64,000 nt of DNA from Marinobacter sp. 2_MG-2023 (lineage in GTDB: Bacteria > Pseudomonadota > Gammaproteobacteria > Pseudomonadales > Oleiphilaceae): positions 1 to 64,000 of the forward strand of contig NZ_JAUOPH010000008.1 of assembly GCF_030546935.1 (NCBI RefSeq), written 5' to 3'. This document shows, in pieces, positions 33,377 to 42,390 of this stretch. The notes under the pieces were generated by a model, which did no database searches, was not told the origin of the DNA, and was given only the letters and a program-made list of their open reading frames with translations. A program made the position numbers and the translations under genes. The stretch's first letter is position 1; each line of letters opens with the position of its first letter.

Positions 33377-33649
33377 ATGAAGTTGCTCTGGGCTTTCATG
33401 GTTGTTCTCATTCTCCTGCTGCAGGTACGTCTGTGGGTTGGAGAGGGCAGCTTTGCGCAGGTCTGGACGCTGGAAAAATCGATTGCCGAGCAGCGGGAGG
33501 AAAACGCCGAACTGGCCACTCGTAATGAGCGCTTGTATGCGGAGGTGCGTAACCTTCGCAATGAGCAGGGTGCGGTGGAAGAGCGGGCCCGGATGAATCT
33601 TGGGTTGATTCGCAACGATGAGACGTTTTTTCTTGTTGTTGAGCAGTGA
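33377..33649 (+). CDS. ftsB: Cell division protein FtsB
   Basis: A 90-residue bitopic membrane protein of the divisome. It has one N-terminal membrane segment (about residues 3-20) and a periplasmic coiled coil (about 28-70) with the family pattern NAELATRNERLYAEVRNLR, followed by EERARMNLGLIRNDE. FtsB links FtsL and FtsQ during septation. It lies between eno and ispD as in Pseudomonas; a palindromic repeat now separates it from ispD. Confidence 0.93.
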   Translation: MKLLWAFMVVLILLLQVRLWVGEGSFAQVWTLEKSIAEQREENAELATRNERLYAEVRNLRNEQGAVEERARMNLGLIRNDETFFLVVEQ

Positions 33650-33668
33650 CTTCTGGGGTTGGAGCTCT

Positions 33669-33776
33669 GAGCGCCGGGTAGACCTTTCCCGGGAAACGCT
33701 ACGAGCACATCCATGTGCGCTTGACGGCGGCCATCCTTGGCCACCGACATTCCCGGAAAAGGTCTACCCGGCGCTC
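33669..33776 (+). repeat. Palindromic intergenic element, copy 2 (ftsB-ispD)
   Basis: Arms of 27 nt (33669-33695 and 33750-33776) pair at 26 of 27 positions and flank a 54-nt core (33696-33749). Inside are a perfect small hairpin gcacatccatgtgc (33705-33718) and a second one, ggccatccttggcc (about 33729-33742). The core matches copy 3 at 47 of 54 positions. It fills most of the gap between ftsB and ispD and extends false reading frames into both sides. Confidence 0.9.
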
Positions 33777-33799
33777 TCCCGGCCTTGTGCGGAAACCTT

Positions 33800-34501
33800 A
33801 TGACTTCTCCACGATTCTGGTTGATTGTTCCCGCCGCCGGCATCGGTCAACGCATGCAGGCTGAACGTCCCAAGCAGTACCTCCGTATTAATAACCGCTT
33901 TATTCTGGATCTCACTCTTTCCCGGTTGCTGGATTCCGGCCTCTTTGTTGGTTGTATGGTTCCGCTTAATTCTGCGGATCATTGGTGGCCGGATACAGAG
34001 GCCAGCACTGATGACCGTATTCAGACCTGCACGGGTGGTGCCGAACGGGCAGATTCTGTGCTCTCGGCATTACATGCACTGGAGGAGCAGGTTGCAGCCG
34101 GTGACTGGGTGTTGGTTCATGATGCGGCTCGTCCTTGTGTTTATCCGGCTGATCTCGAGAACCTTGTCTCAACTTTAGTGGATCACCCTGTGGGTGGTCT
34201 TTTGGCGGCGCCAGTTGCAGATACACTTAAAAAGGCGGAAACAGGTCCTATGCCTGAAGTCCTCGGAACGGTGGATCGCAGCCAGCTTTGGCGTGCGCTT
34301 ACGCCTCAGATGTTTCGTTATCAGATGTTGGTTGAGGCACTGGAGAAGGCTTTGGGCGAGAAGCAGGCTGTTACAGACGAGTCCTCTGCCATGGAGTTTT
34401 CCGGTAACATGCCCGTTTTGGTCGAGGGGCGATCGGACAATATCAAGATTACCGTACCTGCGGATCTGGACCTCGCTGGTTTTATTCTCAGCCGGTTCTG
34501 A
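33800..34501 (+). CDS. ispD: 2-C-methyl-D-erythritol 4-phosphate cytidylyltransferase
   Basis: A 233-residue enzyme of the MEP isoprenoid pathway, transferring CMP from CTP to methylerythritol 4-phosphate. The nucleotide-binding N terminus reads VPAAGIGQRM and KQYL; VHDAARPCV and LWRALTPQMF are also typical. The open frame begins earlier at 33737, but those 21 codons lie in the right arm of the palindromic repeat; ATG 33800 gives the family N terminus. ispF follows 26 nt later. Confidence 0.95.
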   Translation: MTSPRFWLIVPAAGIGQRMQAERPKQYLRINNRFILDLTLSRLLDSGLFVGCMVPLNSADHWWPDTEASTDDRIQTCTGGAERADSVLSALHALEEQVAAGDWVLVHDAARPCVYPADLENLVSTLVDHPVGGLLAAPVADTLKKAETGPMPEVLGTVDRSQLWRALTPQMFRYQMLVEALEKALGEKQAVTDESSAMEFSGNMPVLVEGRSDNIKITVPADLDLAGFILSRF

Positions 34502-34527
34502 GTTTTCTCGTTATCCCGGAGTAAGTT

Positions 34528-35007
34528 ATGCGAATTGGTCAGGGCTTTGATGTTCATGCCTTCGGCGAAGGCGATGCCGTTATTCTTGGCGGCGTCTCTA
34601 TACCATACAGTCAGGGGCTGAAAGCCCACTCTGATGGCGATGTGCTTTTGCATGCACTGGCAGATGCCCTTCTGGGTGCGGTTGCCCTGGGAGATATCGG
34701 CCATTTTTTCCCGGATACCAGCGCGGAATGGGCTGGTGCGGATAGCCGTGATCTGCTGTGCCGGGTTGTGGCCCGGGTGGCGGAGGAGGGCTTCGGTATC
34801 GTGAATGTTGATACTACGATCATCGCTCAGGCACCAAAAATGGCACCCTATATCGAGCGCATGCGTTTGAATATCGCTGAGGACCTGAGTATCCCGGCCA
34901 GCTGTGTAAGCGTAAAGGCGACTACCAGCGAGAAACTCGGGTTTACCGGCCGTGGGGAGGGTATTGCATGCCAGGCAATATGCTTGCTTGAGCAGGTGGC
35001 ACCTTGA
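34528..35007 (+). CDS. ispF: 2-C-methyl-D-erythritol 2,4-cyclodiphosphate synthase
   Basis: A 159-residue trimeric enzyme of the MEP pathway that cyclises the CDP-ME phosphate product. The zinc ligands are Asp8 and His10 (GFDVHAF), with a further His in the [17 protein letters not shown] motif. [15 protein letters not shown] is the conserved C-terminal region. It follows ispD and overlaps truD by 4 nt (TTGA). Confidence 0.97.
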   Translation: MRIGQGFDVHAFGEGDAVILGGVSIPYSQGLKAHSDGDVLLHALADALLGAVALGDIGHFFPDTSAEWAGADSRDLLCRVVARVAEEGFGIVNVDTTIIAQAPKMAPYIERMRLNIAEDLSIPASCVSVKATTSEKLGFTGRGEGIACQAICLLEQVAP

Positions 35008-36101
35008 GCGAGGCGGATGCAGGTGCGGAAGGCTGGCGCCTGGACTGGCCTGTTTCAGCAGGCGTCCGTGTGGGTAGTGCTCATCTGAAAACCGTGCCGG
35101 ATGATTTCCGGGTCAGTGAGGTGCTGGAGGCGTTTCCCGAACATACGGAGCAATCCGGTATTTCGAGCGTTGCCGGTGAGGGCGAGCATTTGTGTTTGCG
35201 TTTAGAGAAAACCGGTGACAACACAGAGTTTGTCGCGGGAGAACTCGCTACTCTGGCTGGGTGTCGACCTTTCGATGTGGGGTTTTGCGGGCTAAAGGAT
35301 CGCCACGCGGTTACCAGCCAATGGTTCAGCCTCTACAGGCCCGGTATGATGGAGGACGATTCCGCATTAATCGAGCAGGTCTCGGCACGCTGGCCGGTAA
35401 AGTCAGCCTGTCGCAGTGTGCGAAAACTTCGCCGCGGAGACCACCAAGGGAACCATTTTACCATCAGACTCCGGCAGATCAGTGCTGATCGTGAAGCTGT
35501 CGAATGTGCCCTGGAGCGATTGAAAATACAGGGTGCACCCAATTACTTCGGCCCTCAGCGTTTCGGTTTCGGAGGCGCTAATCTGGATCGTGCTGTTCAC
35601 ATTGATCCTGCGGCGCTGAACCGCCGTGGCGGGCAAGGTAAGGGTCGGCGACGAGGCCGGGGTAGCAGCAGGTCTGGCGGTGGAAGAGATGACCGGAAAA
35701 ACGTATTGTATTTTTCGGCTGCACGTTCCTGGTTATTTAATGAGGTTCTCGCGTCACGGGTGGCTGACGCTAGTTGGCGGACTCCGCTCCCAGGCGAGCC
35801 AACGGAGACTGCAACGGGGCCCATGTGGGGTGATGGTGGGACAGTTGCCAGCGGCGAGGCCGGGCAACGTGAACGTGACATAGTGGCACAGGCGCCAAAA
35901 CTGGCCTCATTGTTTATGATGACTCGGATGAAGCCTGAGCGTCGTCCTCTGGTCGCTGAGGCAGAGGGCCTCAGCTGGTCCTGGCTGGATGACGGCGGTC
36001 TGGAACTGGATTTTTTCCTGCAACCCGGGCAATACGCCACTACGATTTTGAGTGATATTTTTGAGTTGGAAGACATCAGCCTTGACCACCATAAAAATTA
36101 G
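35004..36101 (+). CDS. truD: tRNA pseudouridine synthase D, with an Arg/Gly-rich insertion
   Basis: A 365-residue TruD enzyme that makes pseudouridine 13 in tRNA(Glu). The catalytic Asp99 lies in [14 protein letters not shown], and the TruD signature [12 protein letters not shown] is at about 178-189. Residues about 207-231 form an insertion rich in Gly, Arg and Ser ([17 protein letters not shown]) before the conserved [13 protein letters not shown]; related enzymes I recall have only a few residues there. The start is TTG at 35004, overlapping the ispF stop. Confidence 0.93.
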   Translation: MSEADAGAEGWRLDWPVSAGVRVGSAHLKTVPDDFRVSEVLEAFPEHTEQSGISSVAGEGEHLCLRLEKTGDNTEFVAGELATLAGCRPFDVGFCGLKDRHAVTSQWFSLYRPGMMEDDSALIEQVSARWPVKSACRSVRKLRRGDHQGNHFTIRLRQISADREAVECALERLKIQGAPNYFGPQRFGFGGANLDRAVHIDPAALNRRGGQGKGRRRGRGSSRSGGGRDDRKNVLYFSAARSWLFNEVLASRVADASWRTPLPGEPTETATGPMWGDGGTVASGEAGQRERDIVAQAPKLASLFMMTRMKPERRPLVAEAEGLSWSWLDDGGLELDFFLQPGQYATTILSDIFELEDISLDHHKN

Positions 36102-36159
36102 AAGGGTCAGGGGAGTTTTTGCCCAGTGATTTACTGGATAGCATTTTTTGGAGAGTACT

Positions 36160-36930
36160 GTGCGCATTCTGTTATCGAACGATGACGGTGTTCATTCACC
36201 GGGGCTGGCTGCCCTTTACGAAGGCCTCAAGGGCCTGGGTCATCTTGAAGTCGTAGCGCCGGACAGGGATCACAGCGGCGCGAGTAACGCCCTGACACTC
36301 AACCGGCCTCTGACGGTTGAGCAGCATTCCAGCGGCTTCCGGTCGGTCGACGGTACGCCTACAGACTGCGTGCATCTTGCTGTTAACGGCCTTTTTCGTG
36401 AGCCCTTCGACCGTGTGGTTTCGGGCATCAATACCCATGCGAATCTGGGTGATGACATCATCTATTCCGGCACCGTAGCGGCCGCAACTGAAGGTCGTCA
36501 CCTCGGGTTGCCAGCAATTGCAGTCTCTTTGGTGAGTGAGGGGCGTAATCATTTCGAAACGGCTGCCAGAGTCGTGCGCATGCTTCTGGAGACTGCGCAG
36601 CCTTTTGTTCTGGGACCTCGCTCTATATTGAATGTCAATGTGCCAGATGTGCCATGGGAAGAGCTTGCCGGGTTTCGCGTTACCCGGCTTGGTGACCGGG
36701 AGCGTGCCGAGGGTGCTGTTCCGATGACCTGTCCGCGGGGTAAGGAAAGGTACTGGATCGGTGCTGCGGGGAAGGGCGGTGACGCCGGTCCTGGAACCGA
36801 CTTCCACGCTGTCTCGCAAGGCTATGTTTCTCTTACGCCAGTGCATATAGATATGACTCGCCACGAAGCCCTCGTTTCGCTCAGAAGCTGGGTGGACTCC
36901 CTTCAGGCATCCATGGGGGGCGGTGCGTGA
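36160..36930 (+). CDS. surE: 5'/3'-nucleotidase SurE
   Basis: A 256-residue metal-dependent nucleotidase acting on nucleoside monophosphates and exopolyphosphate, linked to stationary-phase survival. Metal ligands sit in LLSNDDG (Asp8, Asp9) and HSGASN, with [19 protein letters not shown] typical of the family. Start is GTG 36160, set by ggagag at 36150-36155; the frame opens earlier at a TTG that overlaps this site. It overlaps pcm by 4 nt. Confidence 0.95.
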   Translation: MRILLSNDDGVHSPGLAALYEGLKGLGHLEVVAPDRDHSGASNALTLNRPLTVEQHSSGFRSVDGTPTDCVHLAVNGLFREPFDRVVSGINTHANLGDDIIYSGTVAAATEGRHLGLPAIAVSLVSEGRNHFETAARVVRMLLETAQPFVLGPRSILNVNVPDVPWEELAGFRVTRLGDRERAEGAVPMTCPRGKERYWIGAAGKGGDAGPGTDFHAVSQGYVSLTPVHIDMTRHEALVSLRSWVDSLQASMGGGA

Positions 36931-37583
36931 GCGGTGAGCTTCAAGGTATCGGGATGACATCCCGGCGCACACGTATGCGTCTGGTGCAGCGTCTTAAAGA
37001 ATCTGGTATTGAATCAGATCGTGTTCTGGACGTCATGGGGCAGGTGCCGCGGCATATTTTTCTGGATGAAGCTCTGTCGCATCGGGCCTACGAGGACACG
37101 TCTCTGCCTATTGGCTATGGTCAGACGCTGTCCCAGCCCTACATTGTCGCCCGAATGACTGAATTGTTGCTCAGGCATGAGCCCGAAAGAGTGTTGGAAC
37201 TGGGCACAGGATCAGGTTACCAGACAGCTGTTTTATCGCAGCTTTTTGAGCGGGTTTACAGTGTGGAACGGATCAAGCCTCTTCAAGATCGTGCTCGGGA
37301 GCGGCTGCGTCAGCTCAATATCCGCAACGTGATGCTCAAGCATGCAGACGGAGGCATGGGGTGGCCCGAGCGAGGCCCGTTTAATGGCATTATCGTCACT
37401 GCCGCTCCTATGGAAATTCCAACTGAGTTGCTGGGCCAGCTAGCTGACGGTGGCGTACTGGTGGCTCCGGTTGGTGAAGAGCATCAGGTGCTTGTAGAAG
37501 TGATTCGCAACGGGGACCGGTTTGAGCGTCGTGAGCTGGAGCCGGTCCGCTTTGTTCCTTTGTTGGGCGGAGTTATCCGTTGA
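36927..37583 (+). CDS. pcm: Protein-L-isoaspartate O-methyltransferase
   Basis: A methyltransferase that repairs isoaspartyl residues in aged proteins using S-adenosylmethionine; its motif I is [18 protein letters not shown]. The start shown is GTG 36927, which overlaps surE by GTGA and follows a G-rich ribosome site. ATG 36954 ([10 protein letters not shown]) matches family N termini better, so the true protein may be 209 rather than 218 residues. The surE-pcm-nlpD-rpoS order is widely conserved. Confidence 0.93.
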   Translation: MSGELQGIGMTSRRTRMRLVQRLKESGIESDRVLDVMGQVPRHIFLDEALSHRAYEDTSLPIGYGQTLSQPYIVARMTELLLRHEPERVLELGTGSGYQTAVLSQLFERVYSVERIKPLQDRARERLRQLNIRNVMLKHADGGMGWPERGPFNGIIVTAAPMEIPTELLGQLADGGVLVAPVGEEHQVLVEVIRNGDRFERRELEPVRFVPLLGGVIR

Positions 37584-38581
37584 CCGAACAAGTAAAGAAA
37601 ACCAGCACGCAAAGCAGTGGCCGCGAACATCACCCCGCATCGGTGTTTTTACGGGGCATGGCTATGGGCGCAGCGGATATCGTTCCAGGCGTTTCCGGCG
37701 GCACCATTGCGTTCATAACCGGTATCTATTTCCGCTTACTTGAGGCGATCAATGCTGCCCCGGGAGCCGTGTTCAGAGAACTTTTCCGTGGCAGGCCGAA
37801 AGCCTTCTGGCAGGCCTGTGACGGCACATTTCTCAGCTTGCTGCTGGCGGGTATTCTCATCAGCGTTGTTACCCTTGCGTCTGCCATCAGTTTCCTGCTG
37901 GACGAATATCCGATTCAGATCTGGAGCTTTTTTTTCGGGCTGATTGTTGCCTCTGTTCTGCACGTTGGCCGCCAGGCAAACCATTATCGTACATTCCTGC
38001 TCATTCCACTTGTTGCTGGCATCGTCGTCGCGTGGTGGATCTCAACACTGTCTGGTGGCGACCTTAACCCTTCCGCCCTGACCTTTTTTGGCGCTGGCGC
38101 TGTGGCAATTTGCGCGATGATCCTGCCCGGGATTTCCGGTAGTTTTATTCTGGTTATCCTGGGTATGTATGCTCCGGTTCTGGCAGCTATAAAAACCTTT
38201 GATGTTGCGGTGTTACTCTTATTTATGTCGGGTTGCCTGGTTGGCCTGCTATCGGTAGCACGGCTGATTACCTGGGCTTTTCACAAGTATCATGACCCTG
38301 TGTTGGCCCTGCTTACCGGTTTCATGATTGGTGCGCTCAATAAGGTATGGCCCTGGAAGGAGACTCTTAGTTGGCGCACCAACAGCTCTGGCGAGCAGGT
38401 GCCCTTGAATGAGGTCAGTATCAGCCCCGGGGCATTCCTCGATCTTACCGGTCTGGACCCACAGGTTTGGACAGCAGTGATGATGGCTATCACCGGGTTT
38501 GCTCTTGTATTGCTGGTCGAGTGGGTTGGTGGGCGTAACCAGAATACAGAGCCGCGTCCGGCATCCGATAATGCAGGCTAA
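37580..38581 (+). CDS. DUF368 family membrane protein
   Basis: A 333-residue inner-membrane protein with about eight or nine hydrophobic segments. The family-defining N-terminal motif [23 protein letters not shown] and the later related motif [16 protein letters not shown] are present. DUF368 proteins (PopT-like in some reports) have been linked to polyprenyl-phosphate recycling; I cannot confirm that for this member. The start is TTG 37580, overlapping the pcm stop (TTGA). Confidence 0.88.
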   Translation: MTEQVKKTSTQSSGREHHPASVFLRGMAMGAADIVPGVSGGTIAFITGIYFRLLEAINAAPGAVFRELFRGRPKAFWQACDGTFLSLLLAGILISVVTLASAISFLLDEYPIQIWSFFFGLIVASVLHVGRQANHYRTFLLIPLVAGIVVAWWISTLSGGDLNPSALTFFGAGAVAICAMILPGISGSFILVILGMYAPVLAAIKTFDVAVLLLFMSGCLVGLLSVARLITWAFHKYHDPVLALLTGFMIGALNKVWPWKETLSWRTNSSGEQVPLNEVSISPGAFLDLTGLDPQVWTAVMMAITGFALVLLVEWVGGRNQNTEPRPASDNAG

Positions 38582-38793
38582 ATCCGGATAGGCCCCGTGT
38601 TACATTTATGGGCACGCGGTTGTTCCCGGCCGTAACAAAGACCGCCATGGGTAACAGGGGTTGGGCCAGAGCGACTTGGATTTCAATCCAAAATATGCAA
38701 TAAATTAGCGAGTTACTTTTAAAACTTCAGGGTTTTCTTTGAACCGATTCAGAGCTTATACAGATTACTCCTAACCGGGCCGGTGTTATTCCA

Positions 38794-39696
38794 GTGAGAT
38801 TACTACGTGGGTTAGTTCATGCCGCACTGCCGGCCTCCCCGCGGTTCCGCTTTGGTGCCCAGCCTTCTGCCTGTGCACCCGAAACGGGCAGACTCTGGCT
38901 CATTCTCGCTGCAATCCTTGTCTTGGCCGGTACCTTGAGTGGGTGTAACACCCAGGCGCTTCACCAGGATGATATTTACAATCCGCCTGTTTACTGGGGG
39001 AGCCATGTCGTCCGACAGGGCGAGACCCTGTATGGCATCGCCTGGTCTTACGGCCGCGATTACCGGGAACTGGGCAGTGCCAATGGCATCGGCCCACCCT
39101 GGACGATCCGCGCCGGGCAGGTGCTCCGGCTGGACCGTCGTGGCAAGGTTTCATCCGGCAGTGGCAGTGTTTCGACAAGTGCCCCCAGGCCATCTCAGAA
39201 TACGTCTTCCCGGGCTCCGGTTGCCAAATCCCCAGCCTCAACAACAACGACTAACCGGAAACCCGTGGTCACCCGAGGTCCGGATAAGTCTGCTCCCCTG
39301 GATTCACGCACGCAGACGGTAGCCAGTATTCCCTGGCGCTGGCCGCACTCTGGCACCGTAATTGCAGGATATTCAGCATCCGGAAAAGTCAATAAAGGCG
39401 TTGATATTGCCGGGAAAGCCGGGGATGCTGTAAGGGCTGCCGCAGACGGAAGTGTGGTCTACGCCGGCAATGGTTTGCTGGGTTATGGCAATTTGATTAT
39501 TGTGAATCATAACGAGCATTATCTGAGTGCATACGCTCATAACCGGAAAATTCTGGTTAGTGAAGGGGAGGGAGTAAAGGCCGGGCAGGTCATAGCAGAG
39601 CTCGGCGGCAGTGGTTCGGAGCGTCCGATGTTACATTTCGAGATCCGAAAAAATGGTAACCCGGTTGATCCGACGCATTATCTGCCACCACGCTAA
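38794..39696 (+). CDS. nlpD: NlpD: LysM/M23 lipoprotein, activator of amidases
   Basis: A 300-residue outer-membrane lipoprotein: lipobox LSGC with Cys51, a LysM domain (about 70-115, VVRQGETLYGIAW), a Ser/Thr/Pro-rich linker (about 120-175) and a C-terminal LytM/M23 domain (about 185-300). The first zinc ligand is replaced (NKGVDIAG instead of HxGxD), as in E. coli NlpD, so it should be a non-enzymatic activator of a cell-wall amidase. Start is GTG 38794; the signal peptide is preceded by an unusually long basic stretch of about 32 residues. The rpoS promoter often lies inside nlpD but was not pinpointed. Confidence 0.92.
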   Translation: MRLLRGLVHAALPASPRFRFGAQPSACAPETGRLWLILAAILVLAGTLSGCNTQALHQDDIYNPPVYWGSHVVRQGETLYGIAWSYGRDYRELGSANGIGPPWTIRAGQVLRLDRRGKVSSGSGSVSTSAPRPSQNTSSRAPVAKSPASTTTTNRKPVVTRGPDKSAPLDSRTQTVASIPWRWPHSGTVIAGYSASGKVNKGVDIAGKAGDAVRAAADGSVVYAGNGLLGYGNLIIVNHNEHYLSAYAHNRKILVSEGEGVKAGQVIAELGGSGSERPMLHFEIRKNGNPVDPTHYLPPR

Positions 39697-39726
39697 TGAC
39701 TGTTGCGGAGTCTAAAACAAGAAGAA

Positions 39727-39822
39727 ATGATGGTAACAGCGCATAAGCTGGCCATTGAAGAAGTCCTGAAGAAAAAAGAAATAACCAAGGCTCGCAATAA
39801 AAAAAGAAGTATCGGGCGCTAA
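39727..39822 (+). CDS. Possible 31-residue lysine-rich ORF upstream of rpoS
   Basis: An open frame from ATG 39727 to TAA 39822 between nlpD and rpoS. The predicted peptide has 8 Lys and 3 Arg of 31 residues and no signal or membrane segment. The ribosome site is weak (aagaag close upstream). It could be a leader peptide in the rpoS untranslated region or chance; nothing supports a function. Confidence 0.25.
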   Translation: MMVTAHKLAIEEVLKKKEITKARNKKRSIGR

Positions 39823-39853
39823 TCCAGGATTGTTGAAAGGCGGGGCAAGAGAT

Positions 39854-40864
39854 ATGTCAGCAGAACAGGAAGATATGATTGTTGATCGTCTAACAGACGT
39901 CGATGGCTCTACGAACGTTGATGACTCTGAGGATCAGTTACTCGCAGAAGAAATAACCGATAAGAGCACTCCGGAGGCTGCTGAAACCAACGAAGCGTTT
40001 CCTTCCCAAAGGCGGTATTACGCCAGCTCGAAGCAGCTGGACGCCACTCAACTCTATCTCAACGAAATTGGTTTCTCACCGCTTCTGACAGCTGAAGAGG
40101 AAGTCTATTTTGCACGTCTGGCGCGCAAAGGAGAGGACTCCGGCCGTAAACGAATGATCGAGAGCAACCTGCGACTGGTTGTAAAAATTGCCAGGCGCTA
40201 TGTGAATCGTGGATTGACCTTGCTTGATCTGATCGAAGAGGGGAATCTCGGGCTGATCCGTGCAGTCGAAAAGTTTGATCCGGAACGCGGCTTTCGCTTT
40301 TCCACTTATGCGACCTGGTGGATCCGCCAGACGATAGAGCGGGCTATCATGAACCAGACCCGCACTATCCGCCTGCCTATTCACGTAGTAAAGGAGCTGA
40401 ATCTTTACTTGCGGGCAGCCCGCGAACTTACACAGCAGCTTGATCATGAGCCCTCGGCGGAAGAAATTGCAAAGCGTGTGGACAAGCCGGTTAACGATGT
40501 TAAGCGCATGCTGGGTCTTAATGAGCGCGTTGCCTCGATGGATACGCCGATCGGCGCCGGCGGTGAGAAGTCTTTGCTGGATACCGTGGCTGATGAAGGT
40601 GCCTCCAACCCTGCAGATGTGCTGCAGGACAACAACATGTGTGCCTGCCTTGGGAAATGGATAGACCAGCTCAGCGACAAGCAACAGGAAGTCCTTTCCA
40701 GGCGTTTTGGTCTCAGGGGTTACCCTGTCAGTACTTTGGAGGAAGTCGGACAGGAAATTGGGCTGACCCGTGAGCGTGTTCGACAGATTCAGGTAGAGGC
40801 ACTAAGACGTCTACGCGAAATCCTCGAAAAAGAAGGTCTGACAGGAAATCTCCTGTTCAAATAG
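39854..40864 (+). CDS. rpoS: RNA polymerase sigma factor RpoS
   Basis: A 336-residue stationary-phase/general stress sigma factor. Regions 1.2-2.4 ([16 protein letters not shown] through [18 protein letters not shown]), region 3 and region 4 with the helix-turn-helix [28 protein letters not shown] are all intact. The start is ATG 39854 (MSAEQEDMI), not the earlier TTG. It follows nlpD in the conserved order and ends with a strong hairpin at 40886-40916. Confidence 0.97.
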   Translation: MSAEQEDMIVDRLTDVDGSTNVDDSEDQLLAEEITDKSTPEAAETNEAFPSQRRYYASSKQLDATQLYLNEIGFSPLLTAEEEVYFARLARKGEDSGRKRMIESNLRLVVKIARRYVNRGLTLLDLIEEGNLGLIRAVEKFDPERGFRFSTYATWWIRQTIERAIMNQTRTIRLPIHVVKELNLYLRAARELTQQLDHEPSAEEIAKRVDKPVNDVKRMLGLNERVASMDTPIGAGGEKSLLDTVADEGASNPADVLQDNNMCACLGKWIDQLSDKQQEVLSRRFGLRGYPVSTLEEVGQEIGLTRERVRQIQVEALRRLREILEKEGLTGNLLFK

Positions 40865-40885
40865 CTTTTCTGACGCAGTATCCGG

Positions 40886-40916
40886 AACGCCGGCCATGTT
40901 TCATGGCTGGCGTTTT
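40886..40916 (+). terminator. Rho-independent terminator after rpoS
   Basis: A 13-bp stem with one G-T pair (40886-40898 with 40902-40914), a TTT loop and a T-rich run (ttttgtgtttt). It closes the rpoS transcript. Confidence 0.9.
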
Positions 40917-41082
40917 GTGTTTTAGTTGTTCTGAAAAAGTATCCCTGACAAGTAACCGCGCAAATGAGAACCAGGTTGCGACTGCCCCCTTTTGGTCATT
41001 GTTAGAATAGCGAGGCCGGGGGCTGCGGACTTTTACCTGGTGACGAATGAATTCTCATAATAATGACTAAAAGGAAAGAACG

Positions 41083-41658
41083 ATGAAAAAAGCGTTTTTG
41101 ACGGGCTTTGCATCCCTGATGCTGGCCGCCACACTTTCAGCTCCTGCTTTGGCGTTGACCGTTGAAGGTGTTGATGTTCCTGAGACCTACAACGCAGACA
41201 GCACCGAGTTGGCCTTGAACGGTGCAGGTACCCGCTCCAAATTTTTCATGGATCTTTATATTGGCAGCCTTTATGTGCCTCAGGTACAGCGGGATGGCAA
41301 TGCCGTGATTGAGGCTGATGAGCCTCAGGCAATAACGCTGCATATTATTTCCGGCATGATCACCAGTGACCGTATGACAGAAGCGACCATGGAGGGCTTC
41401 AAGGCTTCTACGGGTGGTGACATGGCTTCCGTTCAGGCTGAAATTGACCAGTTCATGTCGGTATTCAAAGAAGAAATCAAGGAAGGTGATGTGTTTGATC
41501 TGGTTTATGTGCCGGGTGAGGGTGTTAAAGTGCTTAAGAATGGTGAGCAAAAAGATACTGTCGGAGGTCTTGAGTTCAAGAAAGCCTTGTTCGGTATCTG
41601 GCTTTCTGATGAGCCGGCTCAGAAGAGTTTGAAGAAGGAAATGTTGGGTCAGGGCTGA
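41083..41658 (+). CDS. Exported chalcone-isomerase-like protein
   Basis: A 191-residue protein with a clear Sec signal peptide (about 1-24, ending APALA). The mature part matches the bacterial chalcone-isomerase-like family: GVDVPETY at the N terminus, a GAGTRSKFFMDLYIGSLYVP block and GLEFKKALFGIWLSDEPAQKSLKKEMLG at the end. The plant-type catalytic activity is not expected; the biological role in bacteria is unknown. It has its own terminator and 218 nt of upstream DNA, so it is likely transcribed alone. Confidence 0.88.
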   Translation: MKKAFLTGFASLMLAATLSAPALALTVEGVDVPETYNADSTELALNGAGTRSKFFMDLYIGSLYVPQVQRDGNAVIEADEPQAITLHIISGMITSDRMTEATMEGFKASTGGDMASVQAEIDQFMSVFKEEIKEGDVFDLVYVPGEGVKVLKNGEQKDTVGGLEFKKALFGIWLSDEPAQKSLKKEMLGQG

Positions 41659-41676
41659 CAGAACTCTGATGTTTAT

Positions 41677-41712
41677 AAAAGAAAAGCCGGCAAGAGCCGG
41701 CTTTTCTTTTAT
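41677..41712 (+). terminator. Bidirectional terminator between two converging genes
   Basis: Stem 41677-41691 with 41696-41710 (core gccggc, extended by A/T pairs), loop aaga, A-rich on the left and T-rich on the right. It can end both the plus-strand gene at 41083-41658 and the minus-strand nth transcript. Confidence 0.9.
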
Positions 41713-41723
41713 ACGAGGGTATC

Positions 41724-42362
41724 TTACAGATAATCGTTTTTTTGCTTGAACTCGCAGAGATCCTCAATAATACAGGCTCCGCACCGGGGTTTGCGTGCTA
41801 CGCATGTGTAGCGCCCGTGGAGGATAAGCCAGTGATGGGCGTCCTGAAGAAACTCTTTCGGCACCAGCCGCATCAGACGGTTTTCCACTTCCACAACGTT
41901 CTTGCCCGGAGCAATGCCAGTGCGGTTGGATACGCGGAAAATATGAGTGTCTACTGCCATGACGAGCTGCCCGAACGCGGTGTTCAGAACCACGTTGGCA
42001 GTTTTTCGGCCGACCCCAGGGAGTGCTTCTAGGTCCTCGCGATTATCCGGCACAATGCTGTTGTGTTTTTCAATCAGTATGCGGCAGGTCTTGATGACGT
42101 TCTCAGCCTTGCTGTTGAATAACCCGATTGTTTTGATGTAGTCCTTCAGGCCTTCCACGCCAAGTGCAAGTATGGCCTCCGGCGTATTGGCGGCAGGAAA
42201 CAGCTTGTCAGTCGCCTTGTTAACGCCTACATCCGTAGCCTGCGCAGAGAGAATAACCGCAACGAGTAACTCAAACGGGCTACTGTAATTCAGCTCGGTT
42301 TGCGGATGGGGGTTGGCTTCCCGAAAGCGGGAGAATATTTCAATACGCTTGGCTTTATTCAT
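41724..42362 (-). CDS. nth: Endonuclease III
   Basis: A 212-residue bifunctional DNA glycosylase/AP lyase removing oxidised pyrimidines. The helix-hairpin-helix LPGVGRKTANV carries catalytic Lys120, and Asp138 is in AVDTHIFRV. The C-terminal [4Fe-4S] loop has Cys187, Cys194, Cys197 and Cys203 in the C-x6-C-x2-C-x5-C pattern. It is the last gene of the rnf operon (28 nt after rnfE), as in many gammaproteobacteria. Confidence 0.97.
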   Translation of the reverse strand: MNKAKRIEIFSRFREANPHPQTELNYSSPFELLVAVILSAQATDVGVNKATDKLFPAANTPEAILALGVEGLKDYIKTIGLFNSKAENVIKTCRILIEKHNSIVPDNREDLEALPGVGRKTANVVLNTAFGQLVMAVDTHIFRVSNRTGIAPGKNVVEVENRLMRLVPKEFLQDAHHWLILHGRYTCVARKPRCGACIIEDLCEFKQKNDYL

Positions 42363-42390
42363 GTTGTTTCGTTACGACTCCAGCCGCAGA

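Noticed and set aside
38582..38793. Small hairpin ttggatt/aatccaa between DUF368 and nlpD as a terminator
   Set aside because: Only a 7-bp AT-rich stem with no T run after it on either strand.
38794..39696. NlpD as an active peptidoglycan hydrolase
   Set aside because: The first zinc-binding histidine of the M23 site is replaced (NKGVD), as in known non-catalytic NlpD activators.
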